DNA of 64,000 nt from the NCBI RefSeq assembly GCF_000425065.1, contig NZ_AULB01000024.1, forward strand, positions 62,001 through 126,000. Reading direction: 5' to 3'. This DNA is from Actinomadura rifamycini DSM 43936 (GTDB lineage Bacteria > Actinomycetota > Actinomycetes > Streptosporangiales > Streptosporangiaceae). Numbering within the stretch: the stretch's first letter is position 1; each line of letters begins with the position of its first letter. Shown here one piece after another: positions 38,459-47,664 of this stretch. Under the pieces are notes generated by a model that saw nothing but the letters and a program-made list of their open reading frames with translations, was not told the origin of the DNA and did no database searches. The position numbers were made by a program, and so were the translations under genes.

Positions 38459-38699
38459 GTGACCATCGGCGGCAGCATCGCATTGATCATCGTGGGGGCC
38501 GTCCTGGCCTACGCGGTCGACTTCGACCTCAGCGGCGTCGACATCCGGCTGGTCGGCGTGATCCTCATGGTCGGCGGCCTGATCGGCCTCGTCATCGGCC
38601 TGGTCCGCATCGCGTCCGCGCGCCGCGCGGTCGACCGCCGCCCCCCCGCCCGCGGTGCGCGAGGAGCGCTACTACGAGGACGGGCCCCGCCGCTACTGA
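38459..38699 (+). pseudogene. Small two-helix membrane protein (DUF6458-like) with apparent +1 frameshift in a C7 tract
   Basis: A GTG at 38459 with GAGAGGAG upstream opens a frame for two membrane helices (VTIGGSIALIIVGAVLAYAV; LVGVILMVGGLIGLVIGLVR), typical of small actinobacterial DUF6458 proteins. At 38641-38647 a run of seven C leads the frame into a long Arg/Gly-rich nonsense tail crossing the next gene. Removing one C gives instead PPPAVREERYYEDGPRRY and a TGA at 38697-38699, the acidic/aromatic tail expected for the family. So this is either a sequencing error, a phase-variable tract or a real mutation. The corrected protein would have 79 residues. Convergent with the GGDEF-EAL gene, 0 bp apart. 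Confidence 0.7.
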
Positions 38700-40793
38700 T
38701 CACGCCGCGGGCTCGGGGGCGCGGTCCATGTGGCGGCGGAGCCACTCGGTGGCGGTCTCGGCGTCCATCGGGCGGCCGAAGTGCCAGCCCTGCGCGGCGT
38801 CGCAGCCCATCTCGCGGAGGGCGCTCGCGGTCTGCGGGTCCTCGACGCCCTCGGCGACGGAGCGCAGCCCGAGCGTCCGGACGAGGTCCACGATCGAGCG
38901 GACGATCACCGCGTCGTCGGACGACTCGGTGAGCCGGCGGACGAACGAGGCGTCGATCTTGATCTCCTCGACGGGGAGCCGCTTGAGCCGCACGAGGGAC
39001 GAGTAGCCGGTGCCGAAGTCGTCCAGGCTGAGCGGGATCCCGAGTTCGGCGAGCGCGGCGACGGTGTCGGACGCGTACGCGGGCTCGTTCATCAGGATCC
39101 GCTCGGTGATCTCCAGCTGGAGCGCGGCGGTGGGCAGCCCGCGGGCCAGCAGCCCCTCCTCGATGGTCTCGGTGAGGCCGGTGTCGAGGAGGTCGCGGCC
39201 GGAGGCGTTCACCGCGACCTGGACGGCGAGGTTCTCCCGCCACCAGGCGGCGGTCTGCGCGAGGGCGGCCTCGACGACGTGGTGGGTGATGGAGCGCATC
39301 AGGTACGTCTGCTCGGCGACGGACAGGAAAGCCTCGGGTTCGAGGAGGCCCTGCTCGGGGTGGCGCCAGCGCAGCAGCGCCTCCATGCCGACGAGCTGGC
39401 CGTCGCGGAGGGAGACCTTCGGCTGGTAGAAGAGCTCCAGCTCGGAGCGGTCGACGGCGCGGCGCAGGTCGCCGAGCATGGTGAGGCGCGCCGGGGAGTT
39501 GCGGTCCTTCTGCGGGGAGTACACCTCGACGCCGGTGCGGGACTCCTTCGCGTTGTACATGGCGACGTCGGCGCGCTGCAGCAGGAGCTCGAAGTCGGGG
39601 GCGTGGTCGGGGAACAGCGCGATGCCGACGCTGGCCTCGAGGTCGAACGACAGGCCGTCCAGCCGGACGGGCTCGCTGAGCGCGGCGCGGAGGCGGGCGG
39701 CGACCTCGCGGGCGGCGTCCTCGTCGCGCACGGTCGGCAGCAGCACGGCGAACTCGTCGCCGCCGAGGCGGGCCACGAGGTCGCCGGGGCGGACGCTGTG
39801 GGTGAGCCGGTGCGCGACGAGCTGCAGGAGGCGGTCGCCGGTGGGGTGCCCGAGAGTGTCGTTGACCTCCTTGAACCGGTCGAGGTCGAGCAGGAACAGC
39901 CCGGCGCGGCGGGGCGGCTCGGCCGTCTTGCGGCGGCGCCCGCGCAGGTGCCGGTGGGCGTCCTCGCCGCGGGCCTCGGCGAGCGCCTCCTCGGTGCGGA
40001 CGATCAGCAGCTTGCGGTTCGGGAGCCCGGTGAGCGCGTCGTGCAGGGCCTGGTGCTCGCGCCGGACGGACACGGACGCGTTCAGGTACACGGCGATGAA
40101 CGGCAGCACGATCAGCGGGACGAACGCGGCCGAGCGGTCCATCGCGACGACCATCAGCGGGGCGAGGCCGAGCAGCGCGAGGTGGACCAGGACCTGGTAG
40201 CCGAAGTCGAACCGCATGGCCTTCAGCAGCGAGACGCGCTCGTGCAGGGCGACGGCGGCGCCGACGAGCGTGTCGTTGCAGATGAAGTAGACGGTCCCGG
40301 CGAGGGCGATGGCCGGCAGGTCGGAGCCGTCCGGCACCCAGAGCGCGGACGGGGTCGCGAGGTCGCCGGTGAGGGCGAGCGCGAGCTGGGCGGCGCCGAG
40401 GCTGAGGGTGTACTGGGCGACGTTGAACGCGATCCGGTGCGTGGTGCGGCCGCGGAAGATGCCGCAGGTGACGACCGCGACGGCCTGGAGGGCGGCGGCG
40501 ACCGGGAGGCCCGCGTACAGCAGCGCGGCGAACGCGAACGTGGTGGAGGTCGTGGCGCCGTTGTTCTCGGTGGAGCCCGGGGTGATGATCGGCCGCATCT
40601 CGCCGAAGACGATGAAGCAGCCCAGGATCCAGAAGACGGGGTTGCCGAGGAGCGCGTCCAGGTCGGGACCGGTGAGCCCGGCGAAGGCGGAGCCGCCCGC
40701 CACGATGCCCAGCACGATGACGACGACGATGTAGATCCACAACGGGGAACCGCGGCGCGGCGCCGTGTTCCGCGTGTTGTTCGGGTCCTTCAT
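38700..40793 (-). CDS. Membrane GGDEF-EAL protein (cyclic-di-GMP turnover)
   Basis: 697 aa from the ATG at 40791-40793; an in-frame ATG six bases upstream has its GAGG too close. Seven or eight membrane helices (20-240) are followed by GGDEF (250-425) with GGDEF at 344-348 and an RxxD inhibitory site at 335-338 (RPGD, five residues before the motif). EAL (435-685) has EALLRW at 471-476, LEITERILM, DDFGTGYSS, IKIDASF and VAEGVED, all catalytic positions kept. An Arg/His-rich insertion (275-296) lies within the GGDEF domain. The arrangement next to ligA matches Streptomyces RmdB-like proteins (memory), which degrade c-di-GMP and affect sporulation timing. Confidence 0.92.
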   Translation of the reverse strand: MKDPNNTRNTAPRRGSPLWIYIVVVIVLGIVAGGSAFAGLTGPDLDALLGNPVFWILGCFIVFGEMRPIITPGSTENNGATTSTTFAFAALLYAGLPVAAALQAVAVVTCGIFRGRTTHRIAFNVAQYTLSLGAAQLALALTGDLATPSALWVPDGSDLPAIALAGTVYFICNDTLVGAAVALHERVSLLKAMRFDFGYQVLVHLALLGLAPLMVVAMDRSAAFVPLIVLPFIAVYLNASVSVRREHQALHDALTGLPNRKLLIVRTEEALAEARGEDAHRHLRGRRRKTAEPPRRAGLFLLDLDRFKEVNDTLGHPTGDRLLQLVAHRLTHSVRPGDLVARLGGDEFAVLLPTVRDEDAAREVAARLRAALSEPVRLDGLSFDLEASVGIALFPDHAPDFELLLQRADVAMYNAKESRTGVEVYSPQKDRNSPARLTMLGDLRRAVDRSELELFYQPKVSLRDGQLVGMEALLRWRHPEQGLLEPEAFLSVAEQTYLMRSITHHVVEAALAQTAAWWRENLAVQVAVNASGRDLLDTGLTETIEEGLLARGLPTAALQLEITERILMNEPAYASDTVAALAELGIPLSLDDFGTGYSSLVRLKRLPVEEIKIDASFVRRLTESSDDAVIVRSIVDLVRTLGLRSVAEGVEDPQTASALREMGCDAAQGWHFGRPMDAETATEWLRRHMDRAPEPAA

Positions 40794-41047
40794 CACCATC
40801 CTCGGGGGGATTCGCGGGGGACGTCCCCCGGAACCGGACGTGCCGTACCGCGGGGACACCCCCGGGTGATACGTCCGGTGATTCAGGTGTGTCGTGATGA
40901 GAGGGAGAGTACGACCTCCGACGAACTTCGCGAAACCGGTTGCGTACGTTCCGTTATGCCCGGGTCGCGCCCGCCCCTCTCCGGTGGGTAGTGAAAGTGT
41001 ACCCCTGAGTAACGCAAAGCTGGTGGGCCCCGGTCAACCACATTTCG

Positions 41048-43216
41048 TCACTCTTCCGCACTGACAGCGACTTTTTTGGCCGCTTCCGGCCCGTCCGCCA
41101 GGAGAACCCGGAAGCCGTCCTCCTCCAGGACGGGCACGCCGAGCTTCATCGCTTTGTCATACTTCGACCCGGGGCTGTCACCGACGACCACGAACCCCGT
41201 CTTCTTCGACACCGACCCCGACACCTTGCCGCCGAGCCGCTGCACCGCCTCGGTCGCCGAGTCGCGGCTGTACGCCTCCAGCGAACCGGTGATCACCACC
41301 GTGACGCCCTGCAGGGGGCGCGGGCCCGCGGCGCCCTCGTCCTCCATCCGGACGCCCGCCGCGCGCCACTTGTCGACGATCTCGCGGTGCCAGTCGACCG
41401 CGAACCAGGACGTGATCGACGCCGCGATCGTCGGGCCGACGCCGTCGACCGCCGCGAGCTCCTCCTCGGTCGCGTTCGCGATCGCGTCGATCGAGCCCAT
41501 CTCGCGGGCCAGGTCGCGCGCGGCGGACGGCCCGACGTGCCGGATCGACAGGGCCACCAGCACCCGCCACAGCGGCTGCTTCTTCGCCTTCTCCAGCTCC
41601 TCGAAGAGGACGCCGACCGTCTTCTTCGGCTCCCCCTCCTTGTTGGCGAAGAACGTGACCTCCTTCCGCTCCCCCGTCTTCGGATCGATCTTCGGGGTGC
41701 CGCTGTCGGGGTCAAGCACCAGGCTCTTGATCGGCAGCAGCTCGTCCACGGTCAGGTGGAACAGGTCGCCCTCGTTCTTCACCGGCGGGTCGGCCGGCTC
41801 CAGCGGCTGCGTCAGCGCGGTCGCCGCGACGTACCCGAGCGCCTCGATGTCGAGCGCGTTGCGGCTCGCGACGAAGAACAGCCGCTCCCGCAGCTGCGCG
41901 GGGCACGACCGGGCGTTCGGGCAGCGGATGTCGGCGTCGCCCTCCTTCTCGTACGCCAGCTCGGTGCCGCACTCCGGGCAGTGCGTCGGCATGGCGAACT
42001 CGCGCTCCGAGCCGTCCCGCAGGGCCGTGACGGGTGCGACGATCTCCGGGATGACGTCCCCGGCCTTGCGCAGGACGACCGTGTCGCCGATCAGGACGCC
42101 CTTGCGCACGACCTCACCCGCGTTGTGCAGCGTCGCCCGCTCGACCGTCGACCCGGCGACCTTCACCGGGGCCATCACCCCGTACGGGGTGACGCGGCCG
42201 GTCCGGCCCACGCCGACCTTGATGTCGAGGAGCCGGGTGTTGACCTCCTGCGGCGGGTACTTCCACGCGATCGCCCAGCGCGGCGCGCGGCTCGTCGAGC
42301 CGAGCCGCCGCTGCAGCGCGAACTGGTCGACCTTCACCACGACCCCGTCGATCTCGTACGCGGGGTCGTGCCGGTGCTCGCCGTACTCGGCGATGTACTC
42401 GCGGACGGCGTCCATCCCGCCGACGACCTTGTACCGGTCGCTGACCGGCAGGCCCCACGCGCGCATCAGCTCGTACGCCCCGGACTGGCTCTGCGGCCGC
42501 GTCCCGCCCTCCCAGGCGCCGAACCCGTGGACCAGCATGCCGAGCGGCCGCTTCGCGGTGACCCGCGGGTCCTTCTGCCGCAGCGACCCGGCCGCCGCGT
42601 TGCGCGGGTTGGCGAACGGCTCCTTGCCCGCCTCGACCTGGGCCGTGTTGACCTGCTCGAACCCCTCGACGGGCAGGAAGACCTCGCCGCGGACCTCCAG
42701 GACGTCCGGCCAGCCGTCCCCCGCGAGGCGGCCCGGGAGGTCGGCGATCGTCCGCACGTTGTGCGTGACGTCCTCGCCGGTGCGCCCGTCGCCGCGGGTG
42801 ACGGCGCGGGCGAACCGCCCCCGCTCGTACGTCACCGCGATCGCCAGGCCGTCGATCTTCAGCTCGCACAGGTAGCCCGCGACCTCGCCGACCTCCTTGA
42901 CGACGCGCTCGTCCCAGGCGAGCAGCTCGTCGGCGTTCATCGCGTTGTCGAGGCTCTGCATCCGCTCCAGATGCGCGACGGTCGCGAAGTCGGTGGTGAT
43001 CGGCGCGCCGACCTTCTGGGTGGGCGAGTCGGGCGTGACCAGTTCGGGGTGCCGCTCCTCCAGCTCCCCCAGCTCCCGCATCATGCGGTCGTACTCGGCG
43101 TCGGAGAGCGTGGGCCGGTCGAGGACGTAGTAGCGGTAGTTGCCCTCGTCGATCCGCTCGCTCAGCTCCAGATGCCGCTGCCGTGCCTCGCTGGGAACAC
43201 CATCGCTCGTGGTCAT
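41048..43216 (-). CDS. ligA: NAD-dependent DNA ligase
   Basis: 722 aa. Seals nicks in replication and repair. Domain Ia at 1-75 (YYVLDRPTLSDAEYDRMMRE); adenylation domain with the active-site Lys120 in CELKIDGLA and the HNVRTIADLP, NPRNAAAGSLRQKDP and VEVRGEVF-type motifs; OB fold; four-Cys zinc finger (HCPECGTEL...RCPNARSCPAQL). A helix-hairpin-helix domain and a C-terminal BRCT domain (about 640-722; GVTVVITGSLEAYSRDSATE) follow. An extra segment of about 35 residues between zinc finger and HhH (LDPDSGTPKIDPKTGERKEV) is common in actinomycete LigA. Complete and presumably essential. Confidence 0.97.
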   Translation of the reverse strand: MTTSDGVPSEARQRHLELSERIDEGNYRYYVLDRPTLSDAEYDRMMRELGELEERHPELVTPDSPTQKVGAPITTDFATVAHLERMQSLDNAMNADELLAWDERVVKEVGEVAGYLCELKIDGLAIAVTYERGRFARAVTRGDGRTGEDVTHNVRTIADLPGRLAGDGWPDVLEVRGEVFLPVEGFEQVNTAQVEAGKEPFANPRNAAAGSLRQKDPRVTAKRPLGMLVHGFGAWEGGTRPQSQSGAYELMRAWGLPVSDRYKVVGGMDAVREYIAEYGEHRHDPAYEIDGVVVKVDQFALQRRLGSTSRAPRWAIAWKYPPQEVNTRLLDIKVGVGRTGRVTPYGVMAPVKVAGSTVERATLHNAGEVVRKGVLIGDTVVLRKAGDVIPEIVAPVTALRDGSEREFAMPTHCPECGTELAYEKEGDADIRCPNARSCPAQLRERLFFVASRNALDIEALGYVAATALTQPLEPADPPVKNEGDLFHLTVDELLPIKSLVLDPDSGTPKIDPKTGERKEVTFFANKEGEPKKTVGVLFEELEKAKKQPLWRVLVALSIRHVGPSAARDLAREMGSIDAIANATEEELAAVDGVGPTIAASITSWFAVDWHREIVDKWRAAGVRMEDEGAAGPRPLQGVTVVITGSLEAYSRDSATEAVQRLGGKVSGSVSKKTGFVVVGDSPGSKYDKAMKLGVPVLEEDGFRVLLADGPEAAKKVAVSAEE

Positions 43217-43308
43217 GCCCCTATTTTCCCCGCTGCCACCGACAATCCGGCAGGGGGCGCGCCCTACTCTTCGAGGTCACTGTGGGGGGACGACCCCTAC
43301 CCCCCGGC

Positions 43309-43373
43309 AAAAGCGGCCTGACCGCCGCCCTCCGCTCCGCAGGGCTATGCCCCGGGCGGCGGTCAGGCGGCTT
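43309..43373 (-). terminator. Terminator overlapping the stop of the MetE-like gene
   Basis: Twenty-base arms pairing at 19 positions (AAGCCGCCTGACC...), with a 23-nt loop. The 3' arm ends in CTTTTG on the minus strand. The 5' arm includes the stop codon at 43363-43365 of the MetE-like gene. Confidence 0.65.
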
Positions 43374-44373
43374 CGAACAGCATCCGCGCCGTGTCGCGGC
43401 AGCGTTTCAGGGCCTCCCGGACGTACCGGGGCGAGGCTCCCGCCATCCCGCAGGCGGGCGTGACGACGACCTGGCGCGCCAGCCGCGCGGGCGGGAACCC
43501 GAGCCGCCGCCACAGCTCGCGGACCGGCTCGGCCGTCGCGCGCAGCGGCGGCAGGGCCGCGTCGGTCGCCGGGACCGCGCCGAGGAGCAGGCCCACGCCC
43601 GCGTCGATCGTCTCCCCCACGGCGTCGTCGTCGCGCCTCGGCACGTGCCGCAGGTCGATCGAGAGCGCCTGCGCGCCCGCGCGGCGCAGCAGCCCGTACG
43701 GGACGTTCCGGGCGCAGCAGTGGACGAGCGGGTACGCGGCGCCGTCGGCGCAGGCCGCGTCGATCGTCCGCCGCAGGACGTCCTCGGCGACCGGCTCCTC
43801 GATCGCGCGCAGGCGCCCGAACCCGCTCGCCGTCGGGACCGTTCCCGCGAGCACCGCCGGCAGGGCCGGTTCGTCCAGCTGGAGCAGGATGCGGGCCGCG
43901 GGCAGGCGCCGCCGGACGTCCGCGACGTGCGCCGCCACGCCCTCGGCGAGCGACGCGGCCAGGTCGCGGACGGCGCCCGGGTCCTTGATCGCGCGGTCGC
44001 CGTGCCGCAGCTCGATGGTGCTCGCCAGCGTCCACGGGCCGCACACCTGGACCTTGAACGGCCCGTCGTGCGTCCCCGCGACCTCCTCCAGCACGTCGAG
44101 GTCGCGCGCCAGGTGGTCGCGGGTGCGGACGGTGTCGCGGCCGGGGCGGTCGGAGAACCGCCACCCGGACGGCTCGAGGTGGACCGGCAGGTCCACCAGC
44201 AGGCCGGCGGACCGGCCGACCATGTCGGCGCCGGGGCCGCGCGCGGGCAGTTCCGGCAGGTGCGGCAGCTCGGGCACCTCCCCGAGCACGGTCCGGAGGA
44301 CCTCCTCCGGATCGTCGCCCGGATACGAGCCCACCCCGGTCGCCGCCCCGACCCCCCACGGATAGTCGTTCAC
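43363..44373 (-). CDS. Vitamin-B12-independent methionine synthase-like (MetE C-terminal domain) protein
   Basis: 336 aa from a GTG at 44371-44373. It is a single UROD/MetE-like TIM barrel: GVGSYPGDDPEEVLRTVLGE near the start, VQVCGPWTLAST, ILLQLDEPALPAVLAG, then VHCCARNVPYGLL and VVTPACGMAGASPRYVREAL. The zinc-binding His/Cys/Cys positions of MetE appear kept (HCC and CG near the end). It is half the length of MetE and lacks its N-terminal folate domain; such archaeal-type core enzymes may use another methyl donor. The same gene lies next to ligA/mnmA in many actinomycetes. Donor unknown. Confidence 0.8.
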   Translation of the reverse strand: MNDYPWGVGAATGVGSYPGDDPEEVLRTVLGEVPELPHLPELPARGPGADMVGRSAGLLVDLPVHLEPSGWRFSDRPGRDTVRTRDHLARDLDVLEEVAGTHDGPFKVQVCGPWTLASTIELRHGDRAIKDPGAVRDLAASLAEGVAAHVADVRRRLPAARILLQLDEPALPAVLAGTVPTASGFGRLRAIEEPVAEDVLRRTIDAACADGAAYPLVHCCARNVPYGLLRRAGAQALSIDLRHVPRRDDDAVGETIDAGVGLLLGAVPATDAALPPLRATAEPVRELWRRLGFPPARLARQVVVTPACGMAGASPRYVREALKRCRDTARMLFEAA

Positions 44374-44397
44374 GCGGCAAAGCCTAGCGGCGCGCGA

Positions 44398-45216
44398 TCA
44401 CAGCAGGCGCGCGAGGCGGTCGAGGTGGCGGAGGGTCTCGTCCTCCGGTTCGGTCCTGAGGTTGAACAGCACCTCGTCCGCTCCGGCGTCCGCGAGCGCC
44501 GCGACGGCCTCGGGCTTGCCGGGCGCGGCGAACACCGTGACCGGCACGCGCCGTCCCGCGCGCTCCCGCAGCTCCGCGATCTGCGCGGCGAGGGCGTCCG
44601 TGCCGCGTCCGTAGATCGGCATCCAGCCGTCGCCGAACTCGGCGACGCGGTCGAAGGTGGTCGGGCCCGCGCCGCCGATCAGCACGGGCGGGTGCGGGTC
44701 CTGGACGGGCTTGGGGTAGCTGAACACGGGGTCGAAGTCGACGAACTCGCCGTGGAACTCCGCCTCCTCGCTCGTCCACAGCTCCTTGACGGCCAGCACG
44801 CGCTCGCGCAGCAGCCGCATCCGGGTCTTCGGCTCGGTGCCGTGGTTGCGCATCTCCTCCCGGTTCCAGCCCGCGCCGACGCCGAGCACCGCGCGCCCGC
44901 CGGAGACCAGGTCGAGGGACGCGACCTCCTTCGCCAGGATGATCGGGTCCCGCTGGACGACCAGCGCGATCCCGGTGCCGAGCCGCAGCCGCTCCGTCAC
45001 GCTCGCGACCGCCGACAGGACGACGAACGGGTCGAGCGTCCGGTAGTAGATGCGGGGCAGCTCGGCGCCGCCGGGCCACGGCGACTCCCGCTTCACCGGG
45101 ATGTGCGTGTGCTCGGCCAGGAACAGCGACCCGAACCCGCGCTCCTCCAGCGCCCGCCCGAGCGCCGCCGGCGCGATGCCCTCATCGGTCACGAACGTGG
45201 ACACACCGAACTTCAC
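44398..45216 (-). CDS. LLM-class F420-dependent oxidoreductase
   Basis: 272 aa from a GTG at 45214-45216. Luciferase-like monooxygenase barrel of the F420-using type: KFGVSTFVTDEGIAPAALGR, GFGSLFLAEHTHIP, TERLRLGTGIALVVQRDPII, then LVSGGRAVLGVGAGWNREEM and VLIGGAGPTTFDRVAEFGDG. These patterns match TIGR03619-like proteins common in actinomycetes. The enzyme would move hydride between F420 and an unknown substrate. It lies 25 bp upstream of the MetE-like gene on the same strand and may be co-transcribed with it. Confidence 0.88.
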   Translation of the reverse strand: MKFGVSTFVTDEGIAPAALGRALEERGFGSLFLAEHTHIPVKRESPWPGGAELPRIYYRTLDPFVVLSAVASVTERLRLGTGIALVVQRDPIILAKEVASLDLVSGGRAVLGVGAGWNREEMRNHGTEPKTRMRLLRERVLAVKELWTSEEAEFHGEFVDFDPVFSYPKPVQDPHPPVLIGGAGPTTFDRVAEFGDGWMPIYGRGTDALAAQIAELRERAGRRVPVTVFAAPGKPEAVAALADAGADEVLFNLRTEPEDETLRHLDRLARLL

Positions 45217-45321
45217 GGCACCCTCCAGAGACTCGCCAGAGCCGCATCGTACTGACGGCGCGTCCCGCCGCCACCGGCCGCGGGCGTCCGGGACGGCGGC
45301 CCCGCTTCCGCGGACGGGCGG

Positions 45322-46398
45322 TCAGGCGGGGACGCGGGCGGTCTCGGCGATCGTCGCGGAGGCCAGCACCCGGTCGCCCTCGTACAGGACGGCGGCCTGG
45401 CCGGACGCGACGCCGCGCGCGGGGGCGCGGAGGCGGACGCGCAGGACGTCGCCGTCGAGTTCGGCCGTGCAGTCGTGGACCTCGCCGTGGGCGCGGAGCT
45501 GCACCTGGCAGCCGAACGGCCCGGCGGGGGGCTCGCTCAGCCAGATCGGGCGCTCGCCGGTGATCTCGCGGACGTCGAGGGCCTCGCGGGGGCCGACGGT
45601 GACGGTGTTCGTGACCGGCGAGATGTCGAGGACGTAGCGGGGGCGCCCGTCGGGCGCGGGGGTGCCGATGCGCAGGCCCTTGCGCTGCCCGATCGTGTAC
45701 GCGTACGCGCCGTCGTGCTCGCCGACCTCGTTGCCGTCGGCGTCGACGATCGGGCCCTTCGCGGTGCCGAGGCGCTCGGCGAGGAAGCCGCGGGTGTCGC
45801 CGTCGGCGATGAAGCAGATGTCGTGGCTGTCGGGCTTGTCGGCGACCTGGAGGCCGCGCCGCTCGGCTTCGCGGCGGATGTCGGCCTTCGCGGTGTCGCC
45901 CAGCGGGAACAGCGCGTGCGCGAGCTGCTCGGGCGTGCACACGGCCAGGACGTACGACTGGTCCTTGCCCGCGTCGACGCCGCGGCGCAGGACGCCGTCC
46001 TCCAGCCGGGCGTAGTGGCCGGTGCAGACGGCGTCGAAGCCGAGGGCCGTCGCGCGGTCGAGCAGCGCGGCGAACTTGATCTTCTCGTTGCAGCGCAGGC
46101 ACGGGTTCGGGGTGCGGCCCGCGGCGTACTCGCTGACGAAGTCCTCGACGACGTCCTCGTGGAAGCGCTCCGCGAGGTCCCAGACGTAGAACGGGATGCC
46201 GATCACGTCGGCGGCGCGGCGGGCGTCCCGGGAGTCCTCCAGGGTGCAGCAGCCGCGCGCGCCCGTCCGGTACGACTGCGGATTGCTGGACAGGGCCATG
46301 TGGACGCCGGTGACGTCGTGCCCGGCCTCGGCGGCGCGGGCGGCGGCCACGGCGGAGTCGACGCCGCCCGACATGGCGGCGAGTACGCGCAGAGTCAT
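45322..46398 (-). CDS. mnmA: tRNA-specific 2-thiouridylase
   Basis: 358 aa from the ATG at 46396-46398. Thiolates U34 of tRNA-Lys, -Glu and -Gln. PP-loop SGGVDSAV near the N-terminus, the catalytic Cys in GRTPNPCLRCNEKIKF and the second in DSHDICFIADGDTRG, GHYARLEDGVLRRGVDAGKD, and the C-terminal beta domains are complete. Sulfur is delivered by a cysteine desulfurase, and one is coded about 2.3 kb away (48667-49842), a usual pairing in actinomycetes. tRNA-Gln and tRNA-Glu of this window carry CTG and CTC anticodons and are not themselves U34 substrates. Confidence 0.96.
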   Translation of the reverse strand: MTLRVLAAMSGGVDSAVAAARAAEAGHDVTGVHMALSSNPQSYRTGARGCCTLEDSRDARRAADVIGIPFYVWDLAERFHEDVVEDFVSEYAAGRTPNPCLRCNEKIKFAALLDRATALGFDAVCTGHYARLEDGVLRRGVDAGKDQSYVLAVCTPEQLAHALFPLGDTAKADIRREAERRGLQVADKPDSHDICFIADGDTRGFLAERLGTAKGPIVDADGNEVGEHDGAYAYTIGQRKGLRIGTPAPDGRPRYVLDISPVTNTVTVGPREALDVREITGERPIWLSEPPAGPFGCQVQLRAHGEVHDCTAELDGDVLRVRLRAPARGVASGQAAVLYEGDRVLASATIAETARVPA

Positions 46399-46587
46399 AG
46401 TCCTTCGAGCGTACGCGCTGCGGGGCCCCGCCCACATCGGGTTAACGGCGCGGACGGGCGCGCCGCGGGACGAACAGGACGCCGCGGGGACGCGGCGACG
46501 GATCGTCCGGCGGCTCGCGTAGGGTTACGCTGCGGGCTCCGTGAAGGCCCGGACCCCGTCACCCCACGACAAGGAAGAGACGTACAG

Positions 46588-47664
46588 GTGGGAATCTTCC
46601 GCCGTCCGCGCGACACGTCCGCCACCGCACCGCCCGCGGTCGGCGAGTTCTGGGAATGGTGGGGCCAGGCGCGCCCGACGATCGAGTCGTCGCTGGCGGC
46701 CGGTCCGACGGACGAGCAGGAGCCGGGCGAGCCGCCGGGCGAGGGGCTGTCGGCCGACATCGTCGAGGAGCTGTCCCGCCGCGTCCACAGGATCCACCCG
46801 GGGCTGCAGTGGGAGATCGGCGGCGCCGAGGACCGGGCGCCCTCGCTGACGCTGACCGGCGGCGGCGACGCCGAACTGCGCGGCCTCGCCGAGCGGTGGG
46901 TGCGGGCCGCGCCCAAGACGTCCGGCGACTGGAGCTTCCACCCCGCCCGCCAGGCCGACCCGGAGATGCTCTCCCAGGACCTCGTCCTCGGCGACCACGA
47001 GTTCGACCTGGAGTACGTGCGGCTCGGCATGCGGGCCGACGCCGGACGGGCGAAGGTGCACATCACCGCGTACCACCCCGACTTCCTGTTCGTCCCCGAG
47101 GAGCAGCAGCGGCAGGTCGCGTCGCACGTCCTCGACTGGGCGCTCGGCGAGGACGACGTGGCCCGCTGGGTCGGCGAGGTGACGATCGCGATGGAGGCGC
47201 CGATCGACGCGCTGCCGCCCGCGATGCTCGGCGCGGTCGTCGAGCAGGTCGCCGAGCCGTTCGGCGAGCCCGCGTGGCTGAGCGGCGAGGGCCGCACGCC
47301 GCGCGGCCATCCCGCCCGGGTCGGCGCGCGGTTCCCCCTGCACCGGCAGGACTACCCGCTCTGCGACCTGCACGTCGCGATCACCGTCCCGTACCGGCAC
47401 AGCAACCCCGACCGGCTGCCGGTCGAGCCGTCCTCGGGGGCGCTGCACGCGTTCGAGAAGAAGCTCGCCAAGCTCGGCGACCGGGCGGTGCTGGCCGTGC
47501 GGGAGACGGGCGACGGCCTGCGCGTCTTCCACCTGTACGCCGACCCCGACTCGGGCGTCGTCGGCGACCTCGACCAGCTCGCCGCGGGCTGGGCGGAGGG
47601 CAAGGCGAAGGTCTCCTCGACCAACGACCCCGGCTGGAAGGCGCTGGCCCCCTACCGGCCCTGA
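46588..47664 (+). CDS. DUF695-like protein, function unknown
   Basis: 358 aa from the GTG at 46588 with AAGGAAGAGA upstream. Soluble and acidic, without signal or membrane helix. The first half (FWEWWGQARPTIESSLAAGP, HRIHPGLQWEIGGAE, RGLAERWVRAAPK) and the second half (AVLAVRETGDGLRVFHLYAD, LAAGWAEGKAKVSSTNDPGW) contain the pattern of aromatic W/F/Y residues seen in DUF695 proteins; the assignment is from memory. Many Trp residues and strand-helix alternation suggest a duplicated alpha/beta fold. No partner genes; the 3' end overlaps the DUF1206 gene tail-to-tail by 13 bp. Confidence 0.55.
   Translation: MGIFRRPRDTSATAPPAVGEFWEWWGQARPTIESSLAAGPTDEQEPGEPPGEGLSADIVEELSRRVHRIHPGLQWEIGGAEDRAPSLTLTGGGDAELRGLAERWVRAAPKTSGDWSFHPARQADPEMLSQDLVLGDHEFDLEYVRLGMRADAGRAKVHITAYHPDFLFVPEEQQRQVASHVLDWALGEDDVARWVGEVTIAMEAPIDALPPAMLGAVVEQVAEPFGEPAWLSGEGRTPRGHPARVGARFPLHRQDYPLCDLHVAITVPYRHSNPDRLPVEPSSGALHAFEKKLAKLGDRAVLAVRETGDGLRVFHLYADPDSGVVGDLDQLAAGWAEGKAKVSSTNDPGWKALAPYRP

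Noticed and set aside
44373..44398. A cobalamin or SAM riboswitch before the MetE-like gene
   Set aside because: Only about 25 bp separate it from the upstream LLM gene, so there is no room for a riboswitch, and no conserved motif is seen.
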